Source of the DNA: Cucumis sativus
Taxonomy: Eukaryota > Streptophyta > Magnoliopsida > Cucurbitales > Cucurbitaceae
Reading direction: 5' to 3'
DNA length: 64,000 nucleotides
Assembly (NCBI RefSeq): GCF_000004075.3
Contig: NC_026658.2
Location: 14,558,075-14,622,074 of the forward strand
Position numbers and translations under genes: made by a program. Below the pieces are notes generated by a model. It had not been told where the DNA came from. It did no database searches and saw only the letters and a program-made list of their open reading frames with translations. This document shows positions 1 to 12,707 of the stretch, one piece after another; the stretch's first letter is position 1, and the number at the start of each line of letters is the position of its first letter.

Positions 1-3000
1 TTTCTAATTTATGATGGATTATAAATATCTTCCATATTGAAAATTGAAAAAAAGTGTAGTGTACTTTGTTTTGTTATCGTTGTATATTGCAAAAGGATAT
101 TATTTGAGAATTGTGGACTATCTACTCATTGATACAACACAACACATGATTGCATTAAACATCATCAACAACAATTATTGATACCAACCACTGCTAATTA
201 AACAACACATCAACTAAACTTTGTTTCTTTGCACATTGCCTATAATGAGAAGCCACAAAATTTCTAGTATTACATATATCAATTTTGAATAATAACAATG
301 AGTATGTGACTAATAATTAATGAACGAAAGAAAATTCAGTGAATTTACAATTTAATTTTTATTTTTTGTTTCACTCGTTCATGTAAGTCTAGCACAAGAG
401 AATTTACTAAACATTACAAACATAAACTAAAACAACCCTATTTTTCATTTAACGTTCAACGATTAACCATTTGATTTTTAACAAAATAAAAAGTAAGGAA
501 ACAAACTTAAAAATATTGTTTTTTTATCAATTTTATTAATGTTTTAAAAAAAATCAGCTAAATTTGGAAAAATACAGTAACTTAAATTTTTTTTAAAATA
601 GTTTGATTGAGAACTATCGTATTAACAAGAAAACAAATGTTATTATTTCGTTCTATCCAAGTAACGACAATTTCTAATCATTCAATATTAATTGAATATA
701 TATCTTTTAGTCATCTTCTTTTTTTTGTTATTATTTTTATTTTGATAGGCGTTTAAATTGACTATTTTTCACTGAATCATAGTATGATTGATATATATTT
801 AGAATTTTTTTAAAAATCGAGGCTCGACATTTGGCCTTACGTGGAGCAGAATTTAAGTGATTGGCCACAAAAACTACAAATTTTGGGCAGTTTACTACTT
901 CAGTCCAACAACAACATTCAAATATAGGTAGAAAAGTTAGGAGAACATGTCCTTTTAAACTGATGAACACTATCTTAGTTAAATTTAAAATTCCTAGAGA
1001 GCTAGTTAATTATCATTCATTAAAAGATTTTACCCATTTTGAGATGTGCAAATTACACACAATTCCTTATTCTATTTATTTAGATATGGCAAAATATTGC
1101 ATCAAAATCTCCAAACCATATCTATTAATTGACAATGGGGGTTTCTAAACTCCATAATCAAAAATGCTTTGTACTAAAATTACAACATTCCCAACTCATT
1201 AAAAATAAAGCTTTTGTGGCTGTTTTTCTTATTAAAATGATTGATGCTCATCTTTTATCTTTACGGTATGAGCCATTCAACTAGAATAAGATCTAAAATA
1301 TATATCGAGATATGAAGATGAAAATAGAAGATAATCTAAGTATGAAAACATTTAAAACCTCCCATTTAAGACTCTAGAATATGCTAATACATGTTCTAAA
1401 TCACTCGACAAATGTCTCCCAAAACTCACGTACATCTTTGAAAAATTGTTATTTAATTTATTTTTAACTTCAAGATGGTTTTACATAACAAATGTATTGT
1501 TATTTTTTATGTTATTGTTGTAGATGATTTGTGGGCGGTTAAAAATAATTGCACGTTAACTTTTATGAAAGAATGGACCTCCATGGCCCATTAATTATGA
1601 TGAAGAAAACAATAGCGAATTTAGACATTAATTATGAAAAATAGACCATAATTTGCACTTCGGTTATATAGGCACAACAAGAGATCTCATTTCATTACAT
1701 TTGACTATCTCATAGTATAGTGACAAAAGGTTAGCTTGTTGGATAGAGGACGAGGTCGATTATCACTAACCGACCTAATTAGTTGAGGTACGTTTTGCAT
1801 CATGATCGTGGTGATTGTTTGATGTATGTTGTTTCGGAAAATAAATATTTTTTTATAAGAAAAAATGTTAGCTTGGTATATTTTATCAATTAAATTGAAT
1901 GATACAATCTAAACAAAATCCATTATAACGAGTAGTAAATGTGATGGGCCGGCTTCCACATAATGTCGCCCAAATTCCACGGCCCAATGAGTGGGAAGGA
2001 ACATAAATAGTCACCATTGCTTCTATCAACTTTTCTCGACTTATTGTTTTTGTGTTAATTTAAGAAATAAACTAAAAATATTGTATAAGAACAAAATATT
2101 TATAAAAATAGCAAATTTCGACTAAATCATTTGGTAAAAACTTTTACAATGTCAAGTTTGTCATTCAATGGCTATAATTGATAGAAGCTGCCGCTAATGG
2201 TTGATGTCAATAATAACAACAATAACACATTTCTCAAATTGGCAATTACCACCGTAACATTTATGAGTGATAGTAACTTAGAATAGCTATCATCAATAGT
2301 TTTTATCAAGAGTAACTTTCAATTTGAGAAAACTTAAAAGAAACATTTGTAATATTAAAATTGACAAATATAAGTACTCACTCACGGTTGATAATAACAA
2401 TTGATTGCAACTATCGACGATAACATCTATCAACGTTAAATGTTATCATTGATAGTCGTTGTCGGTTATAGTTTTTAATTTGATAAATTTAAAAAAAATT
2501 GTCCAAAACAGTTATTAATTTTTGTGTTGTACTCTACTATTGTCAAATTAATTATTCTTTTAAGATTTTTTTTATTACTTCACTAATAAGGAATCAGAAA
2601 ACCAACAACTCTTAGAGGGTAGAATAGAATAAAGATAGGTAAATGGCTAAAATAAGAACAAATTTCTAAATTAAAATGGTTGATGTGCAATGTGACCGTA
2701 TGACTATTTTAGTGAACAAATGATCAAATAATGAACCGTCAATGTTAATTTTCTTTTTTAGTGTAATCGATTGAAATAGTCCCTATCATATTTGAAAAAC
2801 TACATCTTAGAAATTTGATAATCAAGAATCGAACAAAACTAAAGCGACCAATTTTCTAAATTGAAACAAAACTCAAATCTACTTGAGGAAAATTTGAAAG
2901 TAAGGTGAAGTTAACTCAAAATTTAATGACTAAAATAATAGCATTTCAAAACATATGAACTAAATATAACAAAATTTGAAATATAAGAATGAAAAAAAAG

Positions 3001-6000
3001 GTAAATTTTTCTTAAAAATACTAACAACGCTTGCGTTCATGAACTTATGGCTAGATTTATTGACACGCGTTGAGTCATAGAGGTAAGAGAAATGGGAACT
3101 TGACCGATAAAACTTTGAGAATATAGTCGAGGGTGGATGAATTGATGAAGGAGAGTAAAATAAGTCATGGAACTCATGAAAGATGTTAATAGACTCATGA
3201 AAAAGCATAGAGAGAATTCCAAGAGTCTAGTAGATGTTTAGATGATCCACAAAGAAGCGTACTTATAGTTCAGACTCACGAGGAAAGCCTAGTGGTAAAG
3301 TTTATATGACGCATAAAAGGGTTTAATGGAGGTTTAATTAAACAACTATTTAAAAAATGTATGATACATAGGTGTAAAAGATAAAATAAATTACACATAA
3401 TTTAAAAATGAATTGAATTTATAACCCAATCTATTGTATTTTTAAATGTTTTCTTTATCATTATTTAATGTAGTCATCAATTTTAAAATATTAAAATTCA
3501 AAATATATATACAATAAAAGTTGTCAGAGTTTAGGGTTGGAAAAACATTTTCTAAAAAAAGATGGAATATTTATAAGTTAAGTGCTAAATTTTAGCAGAT
3601 CTTTCCTCTATTGTTTAGATTTTGAAAAAGAAAAGGGAAGTTTTGAGGATTTTCAAACTAAGGAGTTGAGCACAAGTTTGTGAGTGACAAAATAGTTTTC
3701 AATGTTCATTTACAAACATGAGTTTAAAGTTAAATGTTTTCAAGAATGTTTGAGAATTCTGAATGATATTCCTTTACAGATTTAGTAAACGTTTTGTAAA
3801 ACACGAGTAGAAGTTTAAGTTCAAAGTGTTTGTTTAAAAGCATGAGTTTACATAACCGTGATTTCCAAACATGTATAAAACAAGCATGTGTACAAAGCTA
3901 AGATTTCAAGTATGTTTTCATAAATCTATGTCTGTATGTTCTAACGAGTTTATGTGCACATGATGGTTTTCTGTTAGTGATGTAAGGATGACAAACCTAT
4001 GTTTCTTGTACATCAGTGATGTGTAAATTTGTTGTGCTTGTGTAGAGAAGGATACAGTTAGAACGATACCTATGTTGAAAGAACTACGTCATTGATGGTA
4101 CGATATAACACTCATGTTTCAAGTTAAAAACAAGTCTAGACTAATGATCAAGTAAAGTTTATGATATGTATTTCAAGTATTTGAAAGTTTCGAGATGTAT
4201 GTTCGTGAAATGTGATTTAACTACTTGAATGTTTCTCTAAGTCAAATATTTATGCATAACTATTTAAGAAAAACATGTGTTTTGTAAAATCGCCACTCAC
4301 TATGTCTTTTGACTTGTTCTTTTAAATGTTTTCTCACTTTTCATGTAGTGATCTTCATATCGAGTTTGCCTTATAGTTGGTAGTCGCTATTTGTGAGTCT
4401 GGGTCATATATTTTCATAGTCAGGATGTTTATAATATGAGTTTCAAGTTATGGGCCTAGATAGTACATTGCTATCAAATCTATGTTTTCATTGAAGTTCT
4501 ATCAAGGTTGTAGCTAGTAGTTCGAGTTGTTTGCAAAAGCATTTAGCTTGAGTTATATCTTTTAAGCTTGCATTATTTGTGTTGTGATTGTTGGTCGAGT
4601 CAAATATGTTAGATGGTTGATGAGTGTTGTCAAAGTATGACAATGCTTGCCAACCATTGCACCCTCTTTTGGGGTCATGTTAGGAGTTAGAGAAAGACTT
4701 CGGGAGAGGTGTAACACATACCTTTAATCTTGTTAATTTAAACATTTGGTCAAATAGTAATTGTATTAATTTTCACATTTGGTCAAGTTTTTGTTTCAAC
4801 TACAATTAGAAAGATTTATTATGCACATTCAAGATCGTGTGTTGATAAATCTCTATATTCATGGCTAGTATGAACACAAGCTTGAGTAGTGCACAATTTC
4901 ACTTGGTTAAAATTGGGAATAACATTGATAGAGTTTTTCTAATATAAAATCTTTAGGATTTGAAAATTAGGGATCCAATTGTTGAATCTCTCATATCAAA
5001 TTCTAAAATCAATCCGATAACAATTCAAAGGAAAAAATAATTAGACTTGGATTACTGTACAAACAATCCACAAGTAAGATGAACAAACTTACCTGAATGC
5101 TCTTGGCACACAACCTTGTTTTAAATATTGCAAAAGATGGTGATGAGACTGTGTCGTATATCATGGATTTTTAAAAGAAAAACCCTAGAACTCAAGACAT
5201 AAAAAACTAATGTACTGCGTTTTCTCCTCTACCCTTCAAAAAAGAGAAAGAAAAATTCATCCTACGTGATCAGAAGAGACTTATAAAGTCCATTCTACCC
5301 AAACTCGAAATACTAAAAACTCGAATAAAACATATATATGGGTCCAACAATGATAATACCAAAAAAATTAAGGTATGTTTGGAAATTAAAAGAAAATATG
5401 AATTAAAATTCTAACAAAGTTTAATCGGTTTCATCTTGTAGTAACGATGAATTCTATTATAAAGCTTCTGATCAAATGTTGCTGCTTGAATCTTCTCAAT
5501 TTAGTTAATGTGTTGGGTTTTGAGCGTATGATTGATCTTAGAGGTAACACGAGGACGTCCAGATTCATGGATATCACCTAGAGGATGGTATTTGAGATTC
5601 ATTTTGCAAGATAGACAACACAAGTATATATTATTTTAGGTATTTGGAATTGAGTATGGAAAGTTATACAAGGGTGGTAGGAACAGTTGTTTTTGAAATG
5701 CAGAAAAATGGATGTTGATTAAAGTTGTTCCTTGGGAATTCCAGCCTACACAAAAGTTTTTTTAAAAAAAATCCATGGAGGCCTTTGTTTAAAGCATGTG
5801 TACCAAGTATTGATCGAGTTCGACTAAAGATAGGAAAATGATCCACTAGTGAAGTTGGAAGATGATTTGTGTGGTGTGGGTAAGGAGCTTGGAGGGAGGA
5901 GGTTTAGAGACATTGGGAACAAATAAGGCTCTTTTTGTTAAGTCGTGCTAAATGCTTTTATGAGGAGCTACGGTGTTAAGTGTGTCAGTATGAACTGAAA

Positions 6001-6040
6001 ACGAAAACTTGTTTATCTTAAAAAGTTTTTAGGTCGTGAA
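1..6040. other. AT-rich intergenic DNA
   Basis: No gene is supported here. All reading frames are short and read as low-complexity AT-rich translation. Between about 2170 and 2480 there are several short palindromic pieces resembling TATCATTGATAG, similar in flavour to the repeats near 43.2 kb. The stretch 3500–4730 is somewhat T/G-rich and looks like old repeat DNA, but I could not identify ends or a coding domain. Confidence 0.6.
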
Positions 6041-6235
6041 ATAGGTTATAAAAATCAGGCTATATTTGGAATAAAAATCTTTCCCTTGTTTTTCTGACTC
6101 TATCATTAATGGCACCCGAATTCCCTAGAATGTAAAAATAAAAAATTAATAAAATATTTGCACTCATTAATTGTGCTTTGACACGTGACAAAACTTAATT
6201 GGAGAATAATTAAATCTTCGTAACAAATTTGTAAC
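6041..6235 (-). repeat. 3' LTR of the copia element
   Basis: This segment aligns along its length with 10599–10819. Shared blocks include TTGCACTCATTAATTGTGC and TAATTAAATCTTC. It lacks about 20 bases present in the other copy near the GAATTCCCT block. In the minus orientation it starts near TTACAAATTTGTTA, matching the TG-type start of the other LTR. Confidence 0.85.
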
Positions 6236-6244
6236 TGAAACAAC

Positions 6245-7763
6245 GAATGACCCCGAGTTTGGACCGTCAGTTTTGAAATTGAGAGTGGGTGAGGGACTTT
6301 GTTAAAGGATCTGCCAATTGATCCATAGAAGGGACATAAAGAACATCCAGATTTTCTTGAAGAACATGATCCTGAATAAAGCGAACGTCGATTTTTATAT
6401 GATTTGTTTAGGCATGAAAAACTGAGTTTGTGACAAGAGCTCCTGCACTCAAATTATCACACCATATTATTGGTTTAAGAGGCAAACAAACATTTAACTT
6501 TGAAAGCAACTGCTTTAATCATATAACTTCAATTGCAACAAGGGCAAGGGTACGATACTCAAACTCGGTGCTTGTGTGAGCAACTACGTGCTGTTTCTTA
6601 GAGGACCAAGACACCAAGTTTCCACCAATGAAAACACAATAAGCATAAACTGATTTTCTATCATCAACATATGATGCCCAATCGACATTAGAATAGGAGA
6701 GATGGATAAATAAGAACTTTGTTGGAACCTGAGGCCAAAAGATTTAGTACCACTCAAGTATCAGAGCACTCTTTTTACATCTTGCCAATGAATATCAGTA
6801 GGTCTTTGGAGAACTTGGCTTAAACGATTCACAATGTAAGCAATATCCGGTCGAGTATGTGTGAGATACAGTATGTTGATTTTATGGAATTAATCTATAT
6901 TTCATTCATTATTTAGTAGAGATACAAGCCTATATCAAATAATATCTCCTAAGAATAATCTAATTATATTAATACTGTAAAGCGCCGATGGTGCTCCGAT
7001 ATAAAAATGGATTATCAAGCAGATCTCCCTCATAGGCAGACAAATGTTTTCCAACCACACTTGGTGATGATGTAGGTTTTAAATCTTGAAGTTGCAACTT
7101 GTGAAGTAAATCATCAACATATTTTTCTTGATTAAGAATAAACCCATATTCGAACTCAGATCGTAAATTCACAAAACCCCAACTGAGTAATTTTCTGGAC
7201 AAAGTTGTATTCCACGCACGTGGAGATTGTTTGAAGCCATAAATAGCTTTGTCAAGCTTACAAACATGGTTGAGAAAGGAGGGATTAATATACCCGGGAG
7301 GTTGTGTCATGTACACACTTTCTTCAAGACGTCCAATAAGGAAAGCATTATTGAAATCAAGTTGACAAAGTTGCCATCCTTTGGACACGACAATACTAAG
7401 CACTACACGAATCGTGGATGCTTTGACCACATGGCTAAATGTTTCAAAGAAATCAATGCCAAGGTGTTGATGAAATCCTTTGGCAACCAATTGAGCCTTG
7501 TAGCGTTGAATGAAATCGTCAAAATTTCATTTGAGTCGAAATACCCACTTGTTACTGACAATATTTTAAGATGGAGAAGAGGGTACCAAGTGCCATGTAT
7601 TAGCTTTGAGTAAGACAACATATTCCTCATCCATTGATCGTTTCCATTGTGGAGTAGCTAGAGCGTCTTTAATATGGGTCGGTTCAGTAAGGGTCCCATT
7701 GGTGGTGGAGGATGTGAGCCATGCTTTCAACTTGAATATGCCTAATTTTGCTCGAGTAATCAT
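6245..7763 (-). pseudogene. copia reverse transcriptase and RNase H remnant
   Basis: Frame 7763–7566 begins the RT region (ALATPQWKRSMDEEY, NTWHLVP). Frame 7490–6969 continues with VAKGFHQHLGIDFFETFSHV, QLDFNNAFLIGRLEESVYM and LDKAIYGFKQSPRAW. The text then jumps from SEFEYGFI to LNQEKYVDDLLHKL. The stretch that should hold the catalytic YVDD of the polymerase and its surroundings is missing; the YVDD letters that remain belong to the later QKYVDDLL block. RNase H sequence (WSSKKQHVVAH, TSTEFEYR) is readable at about 6500–6700, with internal stops. Confidence 0.87.
6873..6972 (-). mobile_element. Nested LTR fragment inside copia RT/RNase H
   Basis: About 100 bases interrupt the copia coding sequence exactly between the GALQY block and the following LTHTRPDIAY block. 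On the minus strand the insert ends in CCATAAAATCAACA and contains TTGATATAGGCTTGTATC, the look of the 3' part of another plant copia LTR with a terminal CA. Short similar sequences (CAGTAT and CTGTAT) flank it and may be a decayed target duplication. It is too short to be a whole LTR. Confidence 0.55.
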
Positions 7764-7845
7764 CGGGTGGGTGGGTTGAAGTTGATGGACGGAGGAACAA
7801 AGGTATGTGGAAAAACTGGAGTTAAAGCCAGTGAAGAAGAGTTAT

Positions 7846-8214
7846 CTATAGAAATGGATGGAAGTCAATTTTCGGAAGATGAATGAGATAAGTTTTGAGG
7901 TGACATATAGGTATGTTGATGGAAGGGTTTGGAAAAATTGGGCTAGAATTTAATTCAGTTGATGGTTGGGTAATTGGTGTTACTGGGCCTGAAATTAATG
8001 GGTTATTGATGTTTTGTGATTGAGCTGGGATTAAAGAGGAAGGATATTGGATGAGAATTGGGATGGCAAGAGATAGAGATAATGAATTTGAAATTGAGGT
8101 GTGCTGGGCTGAAGGAAAATATTGAAAAAAGCAAAATTCGTCTTCGTTGAATTTAACATGTCGAGAAATAAAAATTCTACCCGATTTGGACAAACATTTA
8201 AATCCTTTGTGCAT
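7846..8214 (-). pseudogene. copia pol linker between integrase and RT
   Basis: The frame opens with HKGFKCLSKSGRIFISRHV, which matches the conserved block that follows the integrase core in copia polyproteins. A Ser/Pro/Asn-rich spacer follows, typical of the variable linker before reverse transcriptase. It is not in frame with both neighbouring remnants, consistent with decay. Confidence 0.75.
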
Positions 8215-8424
8215 TGGGCTTGGGCCAATGTAGATACATTTTTCAGTGTGGTATTGAAATTTGGTAGATTGATATGGTCTCAGGCACGGGAAGCAAGCAC
8301 ACCCAAAAACCTTGAACTAAGAAAAATTCAGTTTGTGAGCAAATAATAATTCAATGGGAGACATACCTTTGACTATAGGTGTGGGTATTCCATTTATTAG
8401 AATAACTGCCGTCAAGAAGGCATC

Positions 8425-9358
8425 CTACCCAAAATTTAGAGTCATTCTAGCTTGGGCAAGAAGAGTAAGCCTTGTTTCTACCACATGTCTATGTTTTCTT
8501 TCAACTCTGTCATTATGAGTTGAGGTGTATGGGCACGAGAATCGACCACTAATACCTAAATTATTGCACAACTGATGTATTTCTTTTATATTCACCTCCA
8601 TTATCTGACTGAAACACTTTAATAGTTTTGTTAAGTTGATTGTTGATATATTTAACAAAGTGTCTGAATGTCTCAACTGCTGCACTTTTCTATTTAAGGG
8701 GATAAATCCAAGTATATCTGCTAAAATCATCCACAAATAAAATGTAATAACGAAAACCATCAGTTGAACATATTGGAGCAGGACCCCATAAATCAGAGTA
8801 AATAATATCGAATGATTCAGTAGCTTGAGATTGAGAGTTAGTGAACAGAAAATTATGAGCTTTTCCTAACTGACAAGCGTCACATAAATCTATTTCATCA
8901 CCGTCATTCACAGGCAATTTACAGTTCTTTACTATAGAGTTCAAAATTTTGGAAGAAGGGTGTCCTAATCGTTTATGCCAAACAACTTTGAATACAACGA
9001 CATTGATATTGGTAAGATTTGTTACTCCCAACAAAATAAATGATGATGTTCCTTTATTTTTGTGCATATGTTGTTGCTTGAAACTGCTACTATGTTCTAC
9101 CTCAGCTGTCATCACACTAGCACTTTCTAGATGGTAGAGTCCATCCTTAAGAGTTCCTATCAGCAATGTTTCCCTTGTAGCTCTGTCCTTGATAAGACAA
9201 TAATAACCATGAAATTCAAGATAAATATGATTGTCTTGTGCAAGTTTGAAAACACTAACTAAATTTTTTGTGATATCAGGGACACATAATATATTTTGAA
9301 GCACTAAATTCTTTCTGCCATTAGTCAAATAAGATTTTCCAACACATGAGATGTCCAA
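8425..9358 (-). pseudogene. copia GAG-pre-integrase and integrase remnant
   Basis: The frame 9358–8690 carries the pre-integrase zinc region (HKRLGHPSS, then CDACQLGKAH) and the start of the DDE integrase core (SDLWGPAP, FVDDFSRYTWIYPLK). The frame 8760–8425 carries the later part, with the VERKHRHVVET block that holds the catalytic glutamate. The second-aspartate block QSDNGGE is present but sits in another frame from its continuation, so at least one frameshift near 8580–8600 separates catalytic residues. Integrase would insert element cDNA; this copy is inactive. Confidence 0.87.
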
Positions 9359-9514
9359 GTGGTTTCCAATACCTACTGTTACTTTTTTCTGTACTCGAGT
9401 ATTTAACTAGGTTGGTTAAATTTGTGCATTCAGTCGTGACATGGTTGGTAGCCCCACTGTCTATATACCAGTGTGGGCCATAACAATTTCAACATTTGCA
9501 AAGGAATTTGTTGA

Positions 9515-10310
9515 CTAAGTTGTGACAAAGGCACCTTGATTTGGATTTGAACTTGCAGGAACATTTGAACTCTGTCCTCGATCTTGAGCTAGAGGACTTA
9601 CAAATTTCTTATCAAATCGATTATAACACATAAGGGCAGAATGATCATACTTACCCCAAGCTTGGCATGTTGGCTTGTTATCGCGACCTCGCCCGCGTCC
9701 TCTGCCATTGTAGGGACCTCCTCTTTGTCCACTGAAATTGTTCCTGATGTTTCCATGTAATTGATGGCCATTATTGGAGCGGGATTCATTTGAACTGAAT
9801 TTTTTAGCCATGTTGATAGCTACATTTTGGACTATGTTGCCAGTATTTCTTTGAGTATTATGATGCTCCAACATTTTCTCAAAAATCAAAAGCTCAGATT
9901 GCATATCCAACCATGATATGTTCAATTTTCCTTGAATCACAACAATCACCAAATTGTATACTTCATCTAATCCCAACAGTACCTGTGAAATAAGAGCACA
10001 TGGAGGGACTAGGCTACCCGCTTGGCTGAGGTTATCAACATTAGTTTTCATAACACACAAATAATCTTCCATTTTAAAACTACCTTTTCGTGTTGTTTGA
10101 AACGTTTGACGAAGAAAATCTTCCTCTGCTCTTGATTGGACACCAAAAAGATGTGTTGCTTCCCAAAATTTTTTCGCATTTGTGAAACCCATAAGTTTGG
10201 TGGCAACCTCAAGTGTCATTGAGTTGTAAAGTCATCCTAGCAGAAGCAAATCAGTTGTGACCCACTGTTCGAACTTGGGGTTTACCTTCATGGTTGCGGA
10301 CGAAGTCGAA
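9515..10310 (-). pseudogene. copia gag remnant
   Basis: The frame from 10219 to 9515 encodes a UBN2-type Gag region with motifs such as LMGFTNAKKFWEAT, a GRGRGRGR basic stretch and a zinc-knuckle relic. The knuckle reads C-x2-W-x4-H-x4-C, so the second zinc-binding cysteine is a tryptophan. Upstream, recognisable Gag sequence (NPKFEQWVTTDLLLLG) continues in the same frame but is cut by a TGA at 10232–10234, where the family usually has tryptophan. Gag would package element RNA; this copy cannot make the full protein. Confidence 0.85.
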
Positions 10311-10583
10311 GCAACACTCTGAGTTGTTCCTTCACTATTTTTAGTTGTAGAGATGTTTGTGTGGTCGATTGAAATAAGCTTCGAAAGGCAGGGGTTTCAC
10401 TAGTGAGGTGTCCTTCTAGCTTGTATACCTTGAGAATAGGGAGAGCCAACGTTTTCCATAGAAGATAGTTGCTCCGATTAAGCTTTATGGTTGTTAACTG
10501 GTTCAGGATTTGATTTAATGACAGATTTGTGAAGTTTGTCGCATATGGGGTGAGGACAGGGTTAGCGTCAGCGTTTGGCCATA

Positions 10584-10596
10584 GGCTATCATACCA
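10584..10596 (-). other. Degenerate primer-binding site of the copia element
   Basis: On the minus strand the sequence TGGTATGATAGCC directly follows the 5' LTR. The usual plant copia site, complementary to initiator methionine tRNA, is TGGTATCAGAGCC, so two positions differ. Its position fixes the orientation and the inner edge of the LTR. Confidence 0.75.
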
Positions 10597-10598
10597 AA

Positions 10599-10819
10599 AT
10601 AAGTTATAAAAATCAAGCTATATTTGGGATAAAAATCTTTCCCTTGTTTTTTTCAAGGTATTATTAATGACACCCCTTCTCAATATATACACGAATTCCC
10701 TTAATTTAGGTAATATAAAAATAAAGAATCAATAAAATGTTTGCACTCATTAATTGTGCGTTGACACGTGGCAGAACTTAACGAGAGGATAATTAAATCT
10801 TCATAACAAATTTGTAACA
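10599..10819 (-). repeat. 5' LTR of the copia element
   Basis: This is the direct-repeat partner of 6041–6235. Read on the minus strand it begins TGTTACAAATTTGTTA, which fits an LTR starting with TG. It ends next to a primer-binding-like sequence on the low-coordinate side. It is about 25 bases longer than the other copy. Confidence 0.85.
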
Positions 10820-12707
10820 GATAGAAACCTTCTCGAATTTTTAATGCTAGCCACGTTTGCTTTGATGAGCCACTTCCAAGTTGACATAATTTGCTAATTT
10901 GTCTGGCTTGTTGTCACTATAATGTTATCTAACTTCGTGGGCTCAATCGTTGCGTCGTTTTTGTTTGTGATGAAGTCTTATAATGTGACAACGATGAGAT
11001 TATTTGTAGGAGAGAAAACCCATTAACTCTGACGATGAAATCCGTGGATCAAAAGGAGACAATAACGAGAGAAAATACATGTTGCTCTATGATAAATACC
11101 AACCTATCATTCCACAACCATCAAGATAACCTTAAACCTAACTCTTTCAAATTCTTGCTTGTGATAAAAAAACTTATTGCTCTATTATCACAAACACATA
11201 TCATATAATTTATCGTTAGAAATTTATTACAAAATGAGATTGTTTTTCTTTTCGTATTAAGTTTAACAAAACTATTATAATAAACATATCCAACTTCTCT
11301 TAATATATCAACCATACATACTTCACTCATTGTATTGTCTCTCTTAAATTTAAATCTTAAGCACTATTCTAAAATTAAGTATCATCTAATAATCAATTTA
11401 CTTTTGAAATTCTATAAATCTTTAAATTCACTATTATTTTCATAAAGCTCAAAACTTAATTTTTTAAAAAAAATTTAAAGCTTTTTTTTTAATATGAATA
11501 AGAACTAAAACCATATTAAGAAAACAAATAGGAATACAACTAATTATATATATAAAAAATGCTATTGGTGTGAAACCATAACAAAAGATAAAATAAGTAG
11601 AAATGAAGGCTCCATTTGATATTATTATAAATTATAACTTTTAATTCAATTGATAGTGTTTGGTAAATTTCAACTCTGTAAATAAATACAAAAACATCTT
11701 GTTTTAGATACAATATATTTTATATATAAAGTTCGTATATGCTATTGAGATTTATATCTTATTTACGATTTATTAATTTCGAGCCATGTCAGGGTAAATA
11801 AGGGTCGAGGTTGAATAATTAACGACAAAAGTCTTTTATCCCGAGACATCTTGAGAAATTATAAGTCTGAGATCGAATAAAATAAAGACATAATTCTTTC
11901 ATGCCAAGCCATTTAGGTGCAATTCACGTCCGAAAACGAATAACTAAAGACATAAATCTTTCATTTTGGGGCATCTCAGAACAATGTATGCCCGATATCG
12001 AATAAAATAAAGACATAATTCTTTCATCTCTGGTCAACTCGGTGCCACTAAGGCTTGATATCCAATAACTAAAAGAAGAATCCTTTCATCTCGAGACATC
12101 TCGGTGCAACTAAGGTCAAAAATCGTGTATCATGATCTACACAATCGTTTAAATTTGAAAGCCATTTTTAAAAGTGAATTACAGGATCACGTAGATCTAC
12201 ACTTTTGTCATTCATCTTGGGTTATCATTATTTAGTGTGTAAAATAAATATTTTGAACTCGAAACTCTTATCCATGGTATGCCAGCTCAACTAAAGTCAT
12301 ATGGTAGCAAAAAATCTTATATTTACATGTAAAATCTAGGTTAAAAGTTGTTACAAAGTATTAAGAAAAATGGTTATAATAGAAAAAATTGGTAGTGTCA
12401 TTTTAAAAGAAATATTTAAGGTTATACAATCAAACCAATGATTTGACATTAAAATGACAATTACTTAAAAAAAGAAAATACCGAATATGAGGAAAAAGAA
12501 AAAGAAAGAAAATGAATATTTGTTGTGGATTCGGTGGATGTGATGCGCAATCGCAAGCAGAAGCGCAAGGGAAGGGAAGGGGCGAGGAAAATACATGGAG
12601 CCAGAGAGAAAGTGGGAAATCTCAAGTCTACGCCGACCTCGTCTATTCCAATCTCACCCCTTCATTCTCTTCCCAATCCTACGGCTCTTAACCTCTTTTA
12701 GGGTTCC
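10820..12707. other. AT-rich spacer upstream of Hsc70
   Basis: No coding sequence is supported. It contains the 62-bp minisatellite described separately. From about 12530 to 12600 the base composition becomes more G-rich as the Hsc70 promoter begins. Confidence 0.6.
11804..12114. repeat. Degenerate 62-bp minisatellite, five copies
   Basis: Five head-to-tail units of about 62 bases can be laid over each other. Each has a GA(T/G)ATCGAATAA-like start, a middle block close to AAAGACATAATTCTTTCAT, and an end like GACATCTCGGTGCAACTAAG. Units differ by many substitutions but keep length and order. The sequence before (11720–11800) and after (12115–12300) also matches the flanks of a related, inverted copy near 49.0–49.3 kb. 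Confidence 0.8.

Larger units (their letters stand above)
6041..10819 (-). mobile_element. Decayed full-length Ty1-copia LTR retrotransposon
   Basis: The element reads from high to low coordinates. It has an LTR at about 10599–10819, a degenerate initiator-Met tRNA primer site, gag, integrase, reverse transcriptase and RNase H remnants, then the second LTR at about 6041–6235. The gag–integrase–RT order defines the copia superfamily. By eye the two LTR copies differ at about one base in ten and by an indel of about 20 bases, so the insertion is old. Coding capacity is destroyed by stops, frameshifts, an internal RT deletion and a nested insertion. Target-site duplications could not be defined because the outer LTR ends are eroded. 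Confidence 0.9.

Noticed and set aside
861..1148. 95-codon plus-strand frame in the left spacer
   Set aside because: No motif, no promoter context and AT-driven composition. Not supported as a gene.
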